Source: JBEGHD01 sp049334165
GTDB taxonomy: Bacteria > Bacteroidota > Bacteroidia > Flavobacteriales_D > Sanyastnellaceae
Direction: 5' to 3' (one strand)
Assembly: GCA_049334165.1 (NCBI GenBank)
Contig: JBEGHD010000008.1
DNA length: 64,000 nt
Positions 32,614-41,616 of this stretch are shown here, piece by piece. The position numbers were made by a program, and so were the translations under genes. Every line of letters begins with the position of its first letter. Position 1 is the stretch's first letter. The notes below the pieces were generated by a model, which had not been told where the DNA came from, searched no databases, and worked only from the letters and a program-made list of their open reading frames with translations.

Positions 32614-35119
32614 CGTCCATCATTTTTCCAAGTGAAAGAATGTTTGCATAAATTCGGTAAGCTCCGGGAACTCCTGCCGGCAGCTCCCTGAACCAGCTGT
32701 AGCCGGTGTAAACATAGTAGCCTTTTCCGTATTTGGCAACCAGTAGTCCACCGTCTTTGGGATCCTCTCCGGGGTCGTTTGACGAAAGGATGGCTTCAAA
32801 TTCTGGAGCCCACTTATCCGCAAAGTAGAGACCGCGTTCCTGCACCCAACCTTCAAAATCTTCCTGAGTGATTTTGTTGGGCGAGTTGAGCACCGGATGA
32901 TCCGGCTTCAAAAAGCGCACTTCAGCCTCTTCGACTGTCACACGATCACGAGAGAGCTGCAATTCGTAGGGAGCTGTTTCTTCAATGTCGAGATTCCAGG
33001 TGGTCGTGTACTGGCTGATCAGCGTACCGCCATTTTCAACATACTCAAAGAGGTCGTCTTTTTTGTAAGCCAGTGCATCGAGCGTGTTGAAAGCGCGAAT
33101 TCCCAAAATCACAGCATCGTAATTTTTGAGCTTTTCGGGAGTGGCTTCCTTGAGTTCAATTTCCTCTACCTGATAGCCGATTTGCCTCAAGCTCTCCGGA
33201 ATTTCATCTCCGGCTCCCTGAATGTAGGCCACTCGCTCTCCGCGCTTTTCTACAGCAATTTTTACAATCTTCGACTTGGCCGGCATCAGCACAGATTGGT
33301 AAGGAATGTGGTCGTAGTTGATTTCGATGAGTGACTTGTCGAACTCTTCACCATCGGAAAGAAAAATCGGATGCACTTCGCTAACGCTTTGCCCGTTTGG
33401 CGGAGTGACGGTAAAACTAAATTTCTTTGTTTCCATTTTGCGCTCCAGTTGTACGTCAATTTCCTTTGGTGAAACACTCCAGCCTGCAGGAACTTTGAGT
33501 CGGAGTTTTCCAGATAAGTTCGCGATACCGGCTTTCACTTCCACATCCACCTCTTTGCTTTCTGATGATGAAAAAATGTACACCTTGTCCAGCATCGTCA
33601 CGGTGGCTTTCGGAATGATGTCGAAAGGGCGATACACTTCTCCGTCTACTGCATCGGTGAACGTGTGCACGACTTCACGTTCAATCGTCAGCGGCTTTCC
33701 TGCGACTCCGAGGTGGAATTTAGCTACTACCACAGCTGGCGTCTCGGGCTGGCCAATTAGTCCTTGCTCGTCCACCTTATACATGCCTAGAGTTCCTGGC
33801 TCTCTCAGCCAGTAAGGTGCAGTAAAATCGATGGACTCGGGAAGTTTGGCCGTAGTAGAAAAGTTGATGTTCTTGTTGTTTTCCAGTTTTGAAGAAACAG
33901 TAGTGTCCGCAACTCCAGGTACAATTTCGACCGATTTGAAATTGATGTCTACATCGGAGCGGTTTATCGCTTCTACATTAAAACCGACTTCACTTCCGGG
34001 AGTGGCAAACTGATCGGCACTGGTAGCTTCAATGAAAAGACCTGTGCAGTGCATGATGATATCTTCTATTTGGCGAAGCTTGATCTCGCGCCAGTGGTCG
34101 TCATTTAATTGGCTGATTAAACCATGCGCTTCCACAAGCTGAGGAACAACTGACGAAGGATTTGTGAAGTCGAAATTTTCTTCAACATCGTAGAGGATCT
34201 CACCGATTTTCTCTCCTCCTTCAACTCGGCTCCAGGTGGTGTTGATTCCTTCAAAAATATCATTGTTTTTTGGCATCTCGCCTTTGAGAAGTCGCAGGTA
34301 CTCCATGTCGGAGCCTCTTCGGGCTGCAGTTCCAAAGCCCTGGCACTTGTGCATGCTGCGGCTCTGTGCGGCAATCTCTGAGTTTGACTCGCCCCTTACT
34401 GGGTAATAAACACCGACATCTACAGAAACCATTTCTGATTTGTCGGCCTCTTCGAAGGCTTCGCGGCTTCCGTAGAACCACCACGAAGTATTGAAAAATG
34501 CCCGCGATGGATTCCAGGTTTCAGTGTATTCTAGTTGTGATGGATATTTGCTTTCGTCTCCCGCAAGCTCAAAAGCTTCGAGCGAAAGAATGGCTGAAGC
34601 AGTGTGGTGACCGTGAGTTCTGCGACTCGTTTCAGCATCAAATCGGTTGATGATCACATCAGGTCTGAAGGTGCGGATCGCCCAAACGGCATCGGCAAGT
34701 ACTTCATCCCGGTTCCAGATTTCGAGTGTTTCTTCGGCACTTTTTGAATAGCCAAAATCATTGGCTCGAGAAAATCGCTGCACTCCGCCATCTACGCTTC
34801 TGGCCATCAAAAGCTCTTGAGTTCTGATAACTCCGAGCAGTTCTCTGATTTCGGGGCCGATAAGGTTCTGACCTCCGTCACCGCGAGTGAGCGAGAGGTA
34901 GCCGGTTCGTGCATTCACCTCGTTGGAGAGATAGGCGATCATGCTCGTATTCTCGTCATCGGGGTGGGCTGCTACGTAAAGCGCTGAACCCAAAAAGTTG
35001 AGTTTTTTGATCGACTTGTAAATCTCTGCAGAGCTAGGTTTTTCAGGAGCTTGTCCAATGGCAAGTCCCAACGGCAGGCAGAATATGAAAAGAATGAATT
35101 GCTTCAGGTTGATGTGCAT
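32603..35119 (-). CDS. Secreted PIG-L (LmbE) family deacetylase with large C-terminal region
   Basis: An 838-residue exported protein. Signal peptide (MHINLKQFILFIFCLPLGLA, cut near IGQ); PIG-L domain (about residues 30-280) with the zinc motif YVAAHPDDEN, TRGDGGQN, and HGHHTAS. The C-terminal about 550 residues contain beta-sandwich-like segments (LRLKVPAGWSVSPKEIDV) and a terminal domain resembling a glutamine-amidotransferase-like fold (YDAVILGIRAFNTLDAL). Expected to remove N-acetyl groups from GlcNAc-type substrates in the periplasm. The start at 35119 gives the signal peptide; an in-frame ATG 75 nt upstream does not. Confidence 0.88.
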   Translation of the reverse strand: MHINLKQFILFIFCLPLGLAIGQAPEKPSSAEIYKSIKKLNFLGSALYVAAHPDDENTSMIAYLSNEVNARTGYLSLTRGDGGQNLIGPEIRELLGVIRTQELLMARSVDGGVQRFSRANDFGYSKSAEETLEIWNRDEVLADAVWAIRTFRPDVIINRFDAETSRRTHGHHTASAILSLEAFELAGDESKYPSQLEYTETWNPSRAFFNTSWWFYGSREAFEEADKSEMVSVDVGVYYPVRGESNSEIAAQSRSMHKCQGFGTAARRGSDMEYLRLLKGEMPKNNDIFEGINTTWSRVEGGEKIGEILYDVEENFDFTNPSSVVPQLVEAHGLISQLNDDHWREIKLRQIEDIIMHCTGLFIEATSADQFATPGSEVGFNVEAINRSDVDINFKSVEIVPGVADTTVSSKLENNKNINFSTTAKLPESIDFTAPYWLREPGTLGMYKVDEQGLIGQPETPAVVVAKFHLGVAGKPLTIEREVVHTFTDAVDGEVYRPFDIIPKATVTMLDKVYIFSSSESKEVDVEVKAGIANLSGKLRLKVPAGWSVSPKEIDVQLERKMETKKFSFTVTPPNGQSVSEVHPIFLSDGEEFDKSLIEINYDHIPYQSVLMPAKSKIVKIAVEKRGERVAYIQGAGDEIPESLRQIGYQVEEIELKEATPEKLKNYDAVILGIRAFNTLDALAYKKDDLFEYVENGGTLISQYTTTWNLDIEETAPYELQLSRDRVTVEEAEVRFLKPDHPVLNSPNKITQEDFEGWVQERGLYFADKWAPEFEAILSSNDPGEDPKDGGLLVAKYGKGYYVYTGYSWFRELPAGVPGAYRIYANILSLGKMMDDER

Positions 35120-35497
35120 TTTCCTCAGTTTTGAAGGTCGAATGTAGTGATTCTTCGAAAGAATCTGATTCTGGGGAAAACCACTTTTTGGCAACTAGTG
35201 GATTTCAAAAGTTTGTGTTGCCTTCGATATTCTCAGAATTTCCTGAAGCTTCTGACGTTTCATTCTCATCTTGCATTTTTCCTGAGCTGTCATCGCTGTA
35301 AGAGCGTGCTTCAATCACAACGGTTGTATTCGAAAGACTGTCGTGCCAGCCTTTTTTTGCGAACAAGAAAGAGAACGGCTCAAAGGGAATAAAGAGACAA
35401 ATGTTTCGAGCGAGCTACTGAGCGAATTTATGATAGTCAAAATTGTCGTATATTTTTATCTGTAAATTGAGTCTCTTATCTTCAAACTACATGAACT
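35120..35497. other. 378-bp intergenic region between divergent genes
   Basis: No supported gene, RNA or hairpin. Promoters for both neighbours should lie here but I see no perfect TAnnTTTG box; TATATTTT at about 35450 on the plus strand is the nearest. Confidence 0.5.
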
Positions 35498-37129
35498 ATG
35501 AAGCAACTATCTTTTCTGCTACTTCTCATTTTTCTCACTTCAAATATCAGCTACTCTCAGAATGTACAATTCGATGATGAGCGTTTCAAGCAAATCGTAG
35601 TGAACAATTATGATTCTGATTTCAATGAGGAAATCAGTTTGGACGAGGCTTTGCTAGTTGATACTTTAGTATTCACTTATGATACGGTTCAGAGCGTTTC
35701 AGGCATAGGGAACTTTGTAAATCTGACTCATCTTAATTGTAAAGGGAACCTGATTGAAGACCTTAATCTGGAACAAAATCAAAATCTTCTTTATTTGAAT
35801 TGTAGACAGAATCAAATCGATTCTCTGTCGATTTCTTCCAATTCCAATCTCCAGTTTCTTGACTGTTCCGAGAACTTACTAATGAACTTGACATTGCCTA
35901 CAAATTCTGAATTAATCAGTTTAAAGGCTGGAGCTAACCAAATTGAGGATGTTGATCTTTCTTCGTTAGAGAATCTGGAGGTTTTGGATTTGAGATTTAA
36001 TTATCTGAGTGACCTAAATCTACAAGAAAACGAGAACTTGATAGAACTCGTTTGTAATTACAATGACCTGGAAGAGTTGAATCTGGAGAACAATATTCAA
36101 TTGGAGAACTTGGAAGCAACGTATAATAGTCTAAGTCAAATTTCACTCGAACTCAATCAAAATTTGTCATACCTGGATTTATCTGATAACGATTTTACTT
36201 CTTTAGATATTAGTCAAAATCCGTCTCTCATTTACGTGTATTGCGGAGGAAACGATCTTTCTTCCTTAGAAATCGGAAACGCTCCAAACCTTTTAGAACT
36301 GAGTTGTTCACATAATGAGCTGAATTCGCTGGATTTTTCAGGTGCATCGAGTATAAATTTAATAGGATGTTCAGGAAATAATCTTACTACCCTTGCGGTC
36401 TCTAACTTAACTGAACTGGAGGTTCTCTATTGTAATTATAATGATCTAGAAAGTCTCAGTCTCTCTGGAAACTCTTCGCTTGCGTATGTTACCGCTTCCC
36501 ACAATGAGCTCGAAAGCATTGATTTGTCTGGGACATCATCTCTAGTAACCTTACATCTGAACTACAATAAGTTCGTGGAGTTTCCTAATATCCTAGAATC
36601 CCCTGTTCTAAACTTGTTGGAATGCCGTCATAATGAATTTGTCACACCTACAGTTGTCCACAATAACCTGGAGAATTTATTCATGGGGTATAACCCTTTT
36701 CTTGAAGTCCTTGATATTTCGGAAACGCCCACGATCAATAATCTTCAATTGAATCATATGTACGAACACCCATTTACAGTTTGTGTTTGGGCTTTGCCTT
36801 TTCCTCCAGAAAATTCAGATCTTATTCTAGGTTTATTTTTAACTGAAAACGCAACAATTAGTGATTGCGTTGACTCTGTAAATGAAAATATTTCTTCGGA
36901 AGAAATGAGCCTCTTTCCAGTTCCTGCAAACGAATCGGTCAACTTAGAGTGCACTGAGCAAATAATTGGAAAGCAGTTCACGATCTATGATATTCTTAGT
37001 CAAGAAAAACTACAAGGCCGGATTACATCAAAAACGAGTGTTTTGGATGTGAGTACACTTCATCCAGGTATTTACTTTTTTAAAGTAAAAGGAGTGCTTC
37101 TAGAAACTGTTAGGTTTGTAGTTGAATAG
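35498..37129 (+). CDS. Leucine-rich-repeat surface protein with T9SS type A sorting domain
   Basis: A 543-residue secreted protein. Signal peptide MKQLSFLLLLIFLTSNISYS; residues about 60-420 are LRR units of 20-21 residues of the form LxxLxCxxNxLxxLxLxxNxx (LTHLNCKGNLIEDLNLEQN, LLYLNCRQNQIDSL, LELSCSHNELNSLDFSG); the C-terminus (about 465-543) SLFPVPANESVNLE ... GIYFFKVKG is a T9SS type A sorting signal. Predicted cell-surface adhesion or interaction protein. Clearly more AT-rich than its neighbours, with many AAT/TTA codons, which suggests fast evolution or transfer. Confidence 0.92.
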   Translation: MKQLSFLLLLIFLTSNISYSQNVQFDDERFKQIVVNNYDSDFNEEISLDEALLVDTLVFTYDTVQSVSGIGNFVNLTHLNCKGNLIEDLNLEQNQNLLYLNCRQNQIDSLSISSNSNLQFLDCSENLLMNLTLPTNSELISLKAGANQIEDVDLSSLENLEVLDLRFNYLSDLNLQENENLIELVCNYNDLEELNLENNIQLENLEATYNSLSQISLELNQNLSYLDLSDNDFTSLDISQNPSLIYVYCGGNDLSSLEIGNAPNLLELSCSHNELNSLDFSGASSINLIGCSGNNLTTLAVSNLTELEVLYCNYNDLESLSLSGNSSLAYVTASHNELESIDLSGTSSLVTLHLNYNKFVEFPNILESPVLNLLECRHNEFVTPTVVHNNLENLFMGYNPFLEVLDISETPTINNLQLNHMYEHPFTVCVWALPFPPENSDLILGLFLTENATISDCVDSVNENISSEEMSLFPVPANESVNLECTEQIIGKQFTIYDILSQEKLQGRITSKTSVLDVSTLHPGIYFFKVKGVLLETVRFVVE

Positions 37130-37135
37130 GAATCT

Positions 37136-37447
37136 TTACCCCTCCAAAATAAAAATAGCTTCTTCCAGCTCGCCTTTGGTTTTTTGATCGCCTTGTTTTT
37201 CGGCCACTTCAATCCCTTTTTTGTAGGCTTTCAAAGCTGCTTCGTTATCGAGCTCTTCTTCGTAAAGTTTGCCAAGTTGGTAGTAACATGCCAGGTAGTC
37301 GGGCTTTTCTTCCACAAGGCTTTCGAGGCGCTTAATGGCCTCCACAATCTGTTCGTTCTTTTTGTACTCTAGCGCAATGGCGTATTGCAGAAATTCATCG
37401 TCCGGATTGGACTCTTGCATTTCGAGCAACATCTCTAATCTGTTCAT
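37136..37447 (-). CDS. Small TPR-repeat protein
   Basis: A 103-residue protein made of about two and a half tetratricopeptide repeats: ...LQYAIALEYKKNEQIVEAIK, then DYLACYYQLGKLYEEELDNEAALKAYKKGIEVA. No signal peptide; cytoplasmic. Ends the iron ABC transporter gene run with a 6-nt gap from the ATPase gene, so it is probably in the operon. Role unknown, likely protein contact. Confidence 0.85.
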   Translation of the reverse strand: MNRLEMLLEMQESNPDDEFLQYAIALEYKKNEQIVEAIKRLESLVEEKPDYLACYYQLGKLYEEELDNEAALKAYKKGIEVAEKQGDQKTKGELEEAIFILEG

Positions 37448-37453
37448 GGGTTT

Positions 37454-38464
37454 TTATCGCGATTTAATCCAAAAAATATGCCTATCGCTGATAGAAAGTG
37501 AAATAGCCGTGCCAGGATCCAGCGGCTTGTCGTGCTGCACGGTGAGCATTTTTCCCGAGGCGGTTTCTACCTGAATTCTCAAATAGGCACCAGCCCACTT
37601 GGTGAGTGTCACCACTGCTTTTTGCTGGCCGCTGTTGTCTTCGTGCAAACGAATGTTTTCGAGCCTTACAGCGGGTTTCAAGCCTTTTTCGTTAGCGTCA
37701 AGAGCAAACGAGCCAAATTGAAATCCGCTACCTGTGGGTGCGTATTCCAATTCGAAAATGTCACCAAACAAACGGGCTACATTTCTTGTTTTTGGGCTCT
37801 CGTAGATTTCTTTGGGCGAACCGTACTGCAGGAGTTTCCCCGAATCGAGCACCGCAATTTTGTCGGCCACTTCTACTGCGTCAGCAATATCATGTGTTAC
37901 AAATATCGTAGTCGTACCGGAAGCTTCCAAAATTGATTTTATCTGAGCTCTCACCTCGTGCTTCAGTGTTTGATCCAAATTGCTAAAGGGCTCATCGAGC
38001 AAGATCACTTCTGGTTGGGTTGCCAAAGCTCTGGCGATAGCAACGCGTTGTTGTTGACCACCGGAAATCTGATGTGGATATCGTTTCTCAAAACCGTCCA
38101 TCGCCACCAGGTTTAGCAATTCCCGAAGACGGGTTTTCTCTTTTTTTCCTTTCATTCCGTAGCTGATATTTTGCGCTACGTTGAGGTGAGGGAAAAGGGC
38201 GTAGTCCTGAAAGACCATTCCGATTTTTCGATCTTCCGGCTGCACGTAAGTTTGATCGCTAACGAGCGTCTTTCCCTTGAGTTTGATAGAGCCTTTTTCC
38301 GGAGTTTCGAATCCCGCAACGAGCCTCAGAAGTGTACTTTTACCGCTTCCACTTTCGCCAAGAATAGCAATGGTTTCACCTTTTTGGATGTCGAAAGTGA
38401 CATCGTCTACAGCAGTTGTAGAACCGAAAGTTTTATTCAGATGAGCGATTTCTATTTGCGCCAC
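37454..38464 (-). CDS. Ferric-iron type ABC transporter ATPase (FbpC-like)
   Basis: A 336-residue ABC ATPase: Walker A GESGSGKSTLLRL, Q-loop VFQDYALFPHLNV, signature ISGGQQQRVAIARAL, Walker B VILLDEPFSNLD, H-loop IFVTHDIADAVEVA, and a C-terminal TOBE-like domain (from about residue 240). The arrangement with a duplicated permease and a FutA/FbpA-like binding protein identifies a ferric iron importer of the FbpABC type. Its start is 1 nt from the stop of the permease gene. Confidence 0.92.
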   Translation of the reverse strand: MAQIEIAHLNKTFGSTTAVDDVTFDIQKGETIAILGESGSGKSTLLRLVAGFETPEKGSIKLKGKTLVSDQTYVQPEDRKIGMVFQDYALFPHLNVAQNISYGMKGKKEKTRLRELLNLVAMDGFEKRYPHQISGGQQQRVAIARALATQPEVILLDEPFSNLDQTLKHEVRAQIKSILEASGTTTIFVTHDIADAVEVADKIAVLDSGKLLQYGSPKEIYESPKTRNVARLFGDIFELEYAPTGSGFQFGSFALDANEKGLKPAVRLENIRLHEDNSGQQKAVVTLTKWAGAYLRIQVETASGKMLTVQHDKPLDPGTAISLSISDRHIFWIKSR

Positions 38465-38465
38465 T

Positions 38466-40103
38466 TCAGAGTTTTTTCTGCATTAGTCGGTGAAGCAAAT
38501 ATATGGGAACAATTCCGGCAAGGACAATGCAAACCGAAGGAAGTGCAGCTTTAGCCAACATTTCGTCATCGGCATATTCGAATGCTTTGGTCGCCAGTGT
38601 GTAGAAGTTGAATGGGCGTAGGATTAGAGTAAGGGGAAGTTCTTTAAGAACGTCCACAAAAACCAGAATTGCACCAGCAAAAATTCCCGAACGGATCAGC
38701 GGTAGGTTGACTTTTACAAGTGTTTTTAGAGGTGATTTCCCGAGCGACATCGAGGCTTCGTCAAGACCTTTTACTTGTTTCTCAAAAGCCGAATCGATCG
38801 AGTTGTAGCCCACGGCCATAAAACGCACTATGTAGCCAAAGAGCAATGCGGCAATGCTACCGGTGAGCAGTAGACCAGAAGTGTCGGAGAGCAAGTTGTA
38901 CAGTCGGTCTAGAAAGGTGAAAACGATAATCACACCCACGGCTATCACAGCTCCGGGAATAGTGTAGCCGACACGGGCGAGCATTGAAACGACTTGTCCA
39001 ACCACCGTGCGATTTATGCGTTTTGAAAAACCGATAAAAACTCCCAAAACAATGATGAAAACCGCAGCCAGCACGGCCATCAAAATGCTGTTCCAGAAAA
39101 GAGTGGTGAATCCTTCGTTCCATACTTCGCTTCCTGTGAGCAGAGAGTCCGAAACAAGGTAGCCAAAGGGCAGTGCGAAGCCTGCAATAAAAATCACCGA
39201 ACACAAAAGGGTAGCTCCCCATTTTTTGTATCCGCTCAGCTTAAAAGACTTTTGGAGATTTTCCACTGCAGATTCGCTGAACTGCTTGTTTCTGCGCTGC
39301 CATTTTTCCACTCCCATCATGAAGAAAACGATCACCATCAAAATTCCGGCAAGTTTGATAGCAGCGCTCAGATCGTTCATCGAGAACCAGGCCGTGAAAA
39401 TTCCTGTGGTGAATGTGTTTATTCCGAAATACTTCATGGCTCCATAATCGTTGAGCACTTCCATTAAAACCAGAAAGAGCCCTCCAAAAATTGAAGGTCG
39501 CGCGAGAGGGAGCATGATTCTGAAGAAGGTCCTGAACTGTGAAATACCAAGGGAAGATGAGGCCTCACGGTAGCTCTGAAACCTTCCGGAAAATGCCACA
39601 CGGGACGAAATAAAGACATAGGGGTAAAGTGCCAGAGCTAGCAAAATGACCAGTCCCGTCATGTTCATCACATCCACTGAGAGTGTGTCAGCGGTGGCCT
39701 TCGAAAAGTTGTCTCTCAAAAAAGTGGAGTAGGGGCCGGTGTAGCCAAAAATACCACTGTAGGTAAAAGCCATGATGTAGGTCGGGATGGAAAGCGGCAG
39801 AATGAGGGCCCAGGAGAAAAACCGCTTTCCGGGAAAAGAAAACAGCGAAACTAGGTATGCTGTAGAAACTCCAAACAGAAGAGTGAGCACACCGGTAGCG
39901 CCAAAAATGATGAGCGTGTTGTTCACATAATCCCACAGAACAGTGTCGAGCAGGTGGTACCACGTTTCACCGGGTTTGTCGAAAATGCGAATGCCGATCA
40001 CCAAAAGTGGAGTGGCAATGCACAAGCCCAAAAAAAGCGATCCCAGTAGCCACCGTAAATGGAGACTTTTCCAGGATCGCTTTATTTTTTTATAAGCGCT
40101 CAA
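38466..40103 (-). CDS. Ferric-iron ABC transporter permease (fused two-half, FbpB-like)
   Basis: A 545-residue inner-membrane permease with about 12 membrane segments in two homologous halves. Each half has an EAA-type loop: YREASSSLGISQFRTFFRIMLPLARPS in the first and LDEASMSLGKSPLKTLVKVNLPLIRSG in the second. This is the FbpB layout. It lies between the binding-protein gene (13 nt upstream) and the ATPase gene. Confidence 0.92.
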   Translation of the reverse strand: MSAYKKIKRSWKSLHLRWLLGSLFLGLCIATPLLVIGIRIFDKPGETWYHLLDTVLWDYVNNTLIIFGATGVLTLLFGVSTAYLVSLFSFPGKRFFSWALILPLSIPTYIMAFTYSGIFGYTGPYSTFLRDNFSKATADTLSVDVMNMTGLVILLALALYPYVFISSRVAFSGRFQSYREASSSLGISQFRTFFRIMLPLARPSIFGGLFLVLMEVLNDYGAMKYFGINTFTTGIFTAWFSMNDLSAAIKLAGILMVIVFFMMGVEKWQRRNKQFSESAVENLQKSFKLSGYKKWGATLLCSVIFIAGFALPFGYLVSDSLLTGSEVWNEGFTTLFWNSILMAVLAAVFIIVLGVFIGFSKRINRTVVGQVVSMLARVGYTIPGAVIAVGVIIVFTFLDRLYNLLSDTSGLLLTGSIAALLFGYIVRFMAVGYNSIDSAFEKQVKGLDEASMSLGKSPLKTLVKVNLPLIRSGIFAGAILVFVDVLKELPLTLILRPFNFYTLATKAFEYADDEMLAKAALPSVCIVLAGIVPIYLLHRLMQKKL

Positions 40104-40116
40104 TCAGCTATTGTGA

Positions 40117-41172
40117 TTACTTCCACCCAACCTGGTTGAAGATCATCACCGCCTCGCGGTTGAACTCTCCAAGTTTGGAAAGTTGCAAAGTATCTTCTTT
40201 AAAATCGCCCCAGTTTTGAAGTGTTTTGGCTGGCTCAACAGCTGGATTTACTGGGTACTCGTAGTTTGCTTGTGCATATTTTTCCTGAGCATCTTCGCTC
40301 AACAAAAACTCAATGAGCTGGATGGCGTTTTCCTTATTCGGTGAATACTTAACCAGTCCGGCACCGCTCACGTTGATGTGCGTTCCTCGGCCATCCTGAT
40401 TTGGGAAGAAAATTCCGGTTTGCTCGGCAGCTTTTCGCTCTTCTTCTTTTGGGGAATTGAGCAAGAGGCCCATGTAGTAAGTATTGATCACTGCTACATC
40501 ACCTTCACCGGCAACGATTGCAAACACCTGATCGCGGTCTCCACCTTGAGGGTCTCGCGCCATGTTTTCTACAATTCCGCTGGCCCATTCAGTAGCTGCT
40601 TCTTCACCCTCGTGAGCGATTATAGAAGCCATCAGCGATTGATTGTAAATGTTGGAGGATGAGCGAATCAAAACCTTGTCATCCCATTTTTCATCTGTCA
40701 GCCCTGCGTAGGTGCTCAGTTCTGATGGATCCACACGATCTTTCGAGTAGGCAATCACACGCGCTCTTTTGGTGATGGCATACCAGCGGTTGTCAGCGTC
40801 CTTCAGGTTTTGTGGAACTGTCTTTTCGAGGAATGGTGAAGTGAAAGACTGAAGCAAATCATTTTGTGCAGCCTTGGCGAGGTTTCCGGCATCCGCAGTG
40901 ATAAACAAATCGACAGACGAGTTTTCGCCTTCTCGTTTGAGCTTTTCGATGAGCTCATTGGCCTTGGCTTTCACCACGTTTACCTTGATCCCGGTTTCAT
41001 TTTCGAACTGGGCAAAAAGCTCTTTGTCCACATCGTAATGGCGGTGGCTGTAGATGTTTACAACTTTGTTTTCTTCTTTCTTATCTGTAGTAGTGTTGCT
41101 TTCTGGTTTGTTTTCGGATCCACAGGCTACAAGTGTGAAAGCGGCTAAAATTGCTAATGCGATTCTCTTCAT
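40117..41172 (-). CDS. Fe(3+) ABC transporter substrate-binding lipoprotein (FutA/FbpA-like)
   Basis: A 351-residue lipoprotein (LVACGSE lipobox, Cys 17) with a type 2 periplasmic-binding fold: VNIYSHRHYDVDKELFAQFE, TGIKVNVVKAKANELIEKLK, DLFITADAGNLAKAAQNDLL, RWYAITKRARVIAYSKDRVD and GDVAVINTYYMGLLLNSP (Tyr pair expected at the iron site). First gene of the operon, with a TATATTTG -7 box 20 nt before the ATG. Iron as ligand follows from family resemblance. Confidence 0.92.
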   Translation of the reverse strand: MKRIALAILAAFTLVACGSENKPESNTTTDKKEENKVVNIYSHRHYDVDKELFAQFENETGIKVNVVKAKANELIEKLKREGENSSVDLFITADAGNLAKAAQNDLLQSFTSPFLEKTVPQNLKDADNRWYAITKRARVIAYSKDRVDPSELSTYAGLTDEKWDDKVLIRSSSNIYNQSLMASIIAHEGEEAATEWASGIVENMARDPQGGDRDQVFAIVAGEGDVAVINTYYMGLLLNSPKEEERKAAEQTGIFFPNQDGRGTHINVSGAGLVKYSPNKENAIQLIEFLLSEDAQEKYAQANYEYPVNPAVEPAKTLQNWGDFKEDTLQLSKLGEFNREAVMIFNQVGWK

Positions 41173-41192
41173 GAATTCATTTTTTGGGAGGG

Positions 41193-41200
41193 CAAATATA
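41193..41200 (-). promoter_or_regulatory. -7 box TATATTTG of the iron ABC operon
   Basis: Perfect TAnnTTTG on the minus strand, 20 nt before the ATG. I see no obvious Fur-type palindrome next to it. Confidence 0.5.
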
Positions 41201-41270
41201 CAGTCTTGCAGGGCTATTGGGAAATCGCATGAATGTGGTATTTAGAATCTTTCAAAATAAAGACGGGGAA

Positions 41271-41575
41271 GCACCAAATTACAAGCACCAAATTCCAAAT
41301 GGCAGTTCCAACAGCCCGGTCCCCCACAACTTTATCTCTACTTTGTCTCTACCTTATTTCCAGAAACACCAAAGGGCAAATCACAAATTTCAAAACCCAA
41401 GTTCCAGGTAGCTACTGCCCCTACAACCTTATCTTCACTTTGCCTCTGCTTTATTATAGCTACACAAGCACCAAGCACCAAATCCCAACAGCCAGACCAC
41501 AGGTAAATCCCTCGACTACTTTATTTCAACCTTATCTCCACTTTGTCTCAACTTTGATTCCAATAGCTCGAAGCA
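41271..41575 (+). repeat. Three imperfect tandem units of about 95 bp
   Basis: Landmark CCACAACTTTATCTCTACTTTGTCTC-like blocks recur at about 41323, 41418 and 41511, each preceded by AAGCACCAAAT/CACAAATTTC-type sequence. A fourth, separate copy lies at 30689-30767. Confidence 0.65.
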
Positions 41576-41616
41576 GCAAACGGCCTAACAACAAAACGCA
41601 ATCACCAATTTTACTT

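Larger units (their letters stand above)
41173..41616. other. 444-bp intergenic region filled by degenerate repeats
   Basis: Apart from the iron operon promoter at its left end, the region is low-complexity, strongly strand-biased (C/A-rich with few G on plus) and built of about three imperfect units. An open frame on the plus strand runs through it and into the antisense of the WD40 gene; it is not credible as a gene. Confidence 0.65.
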
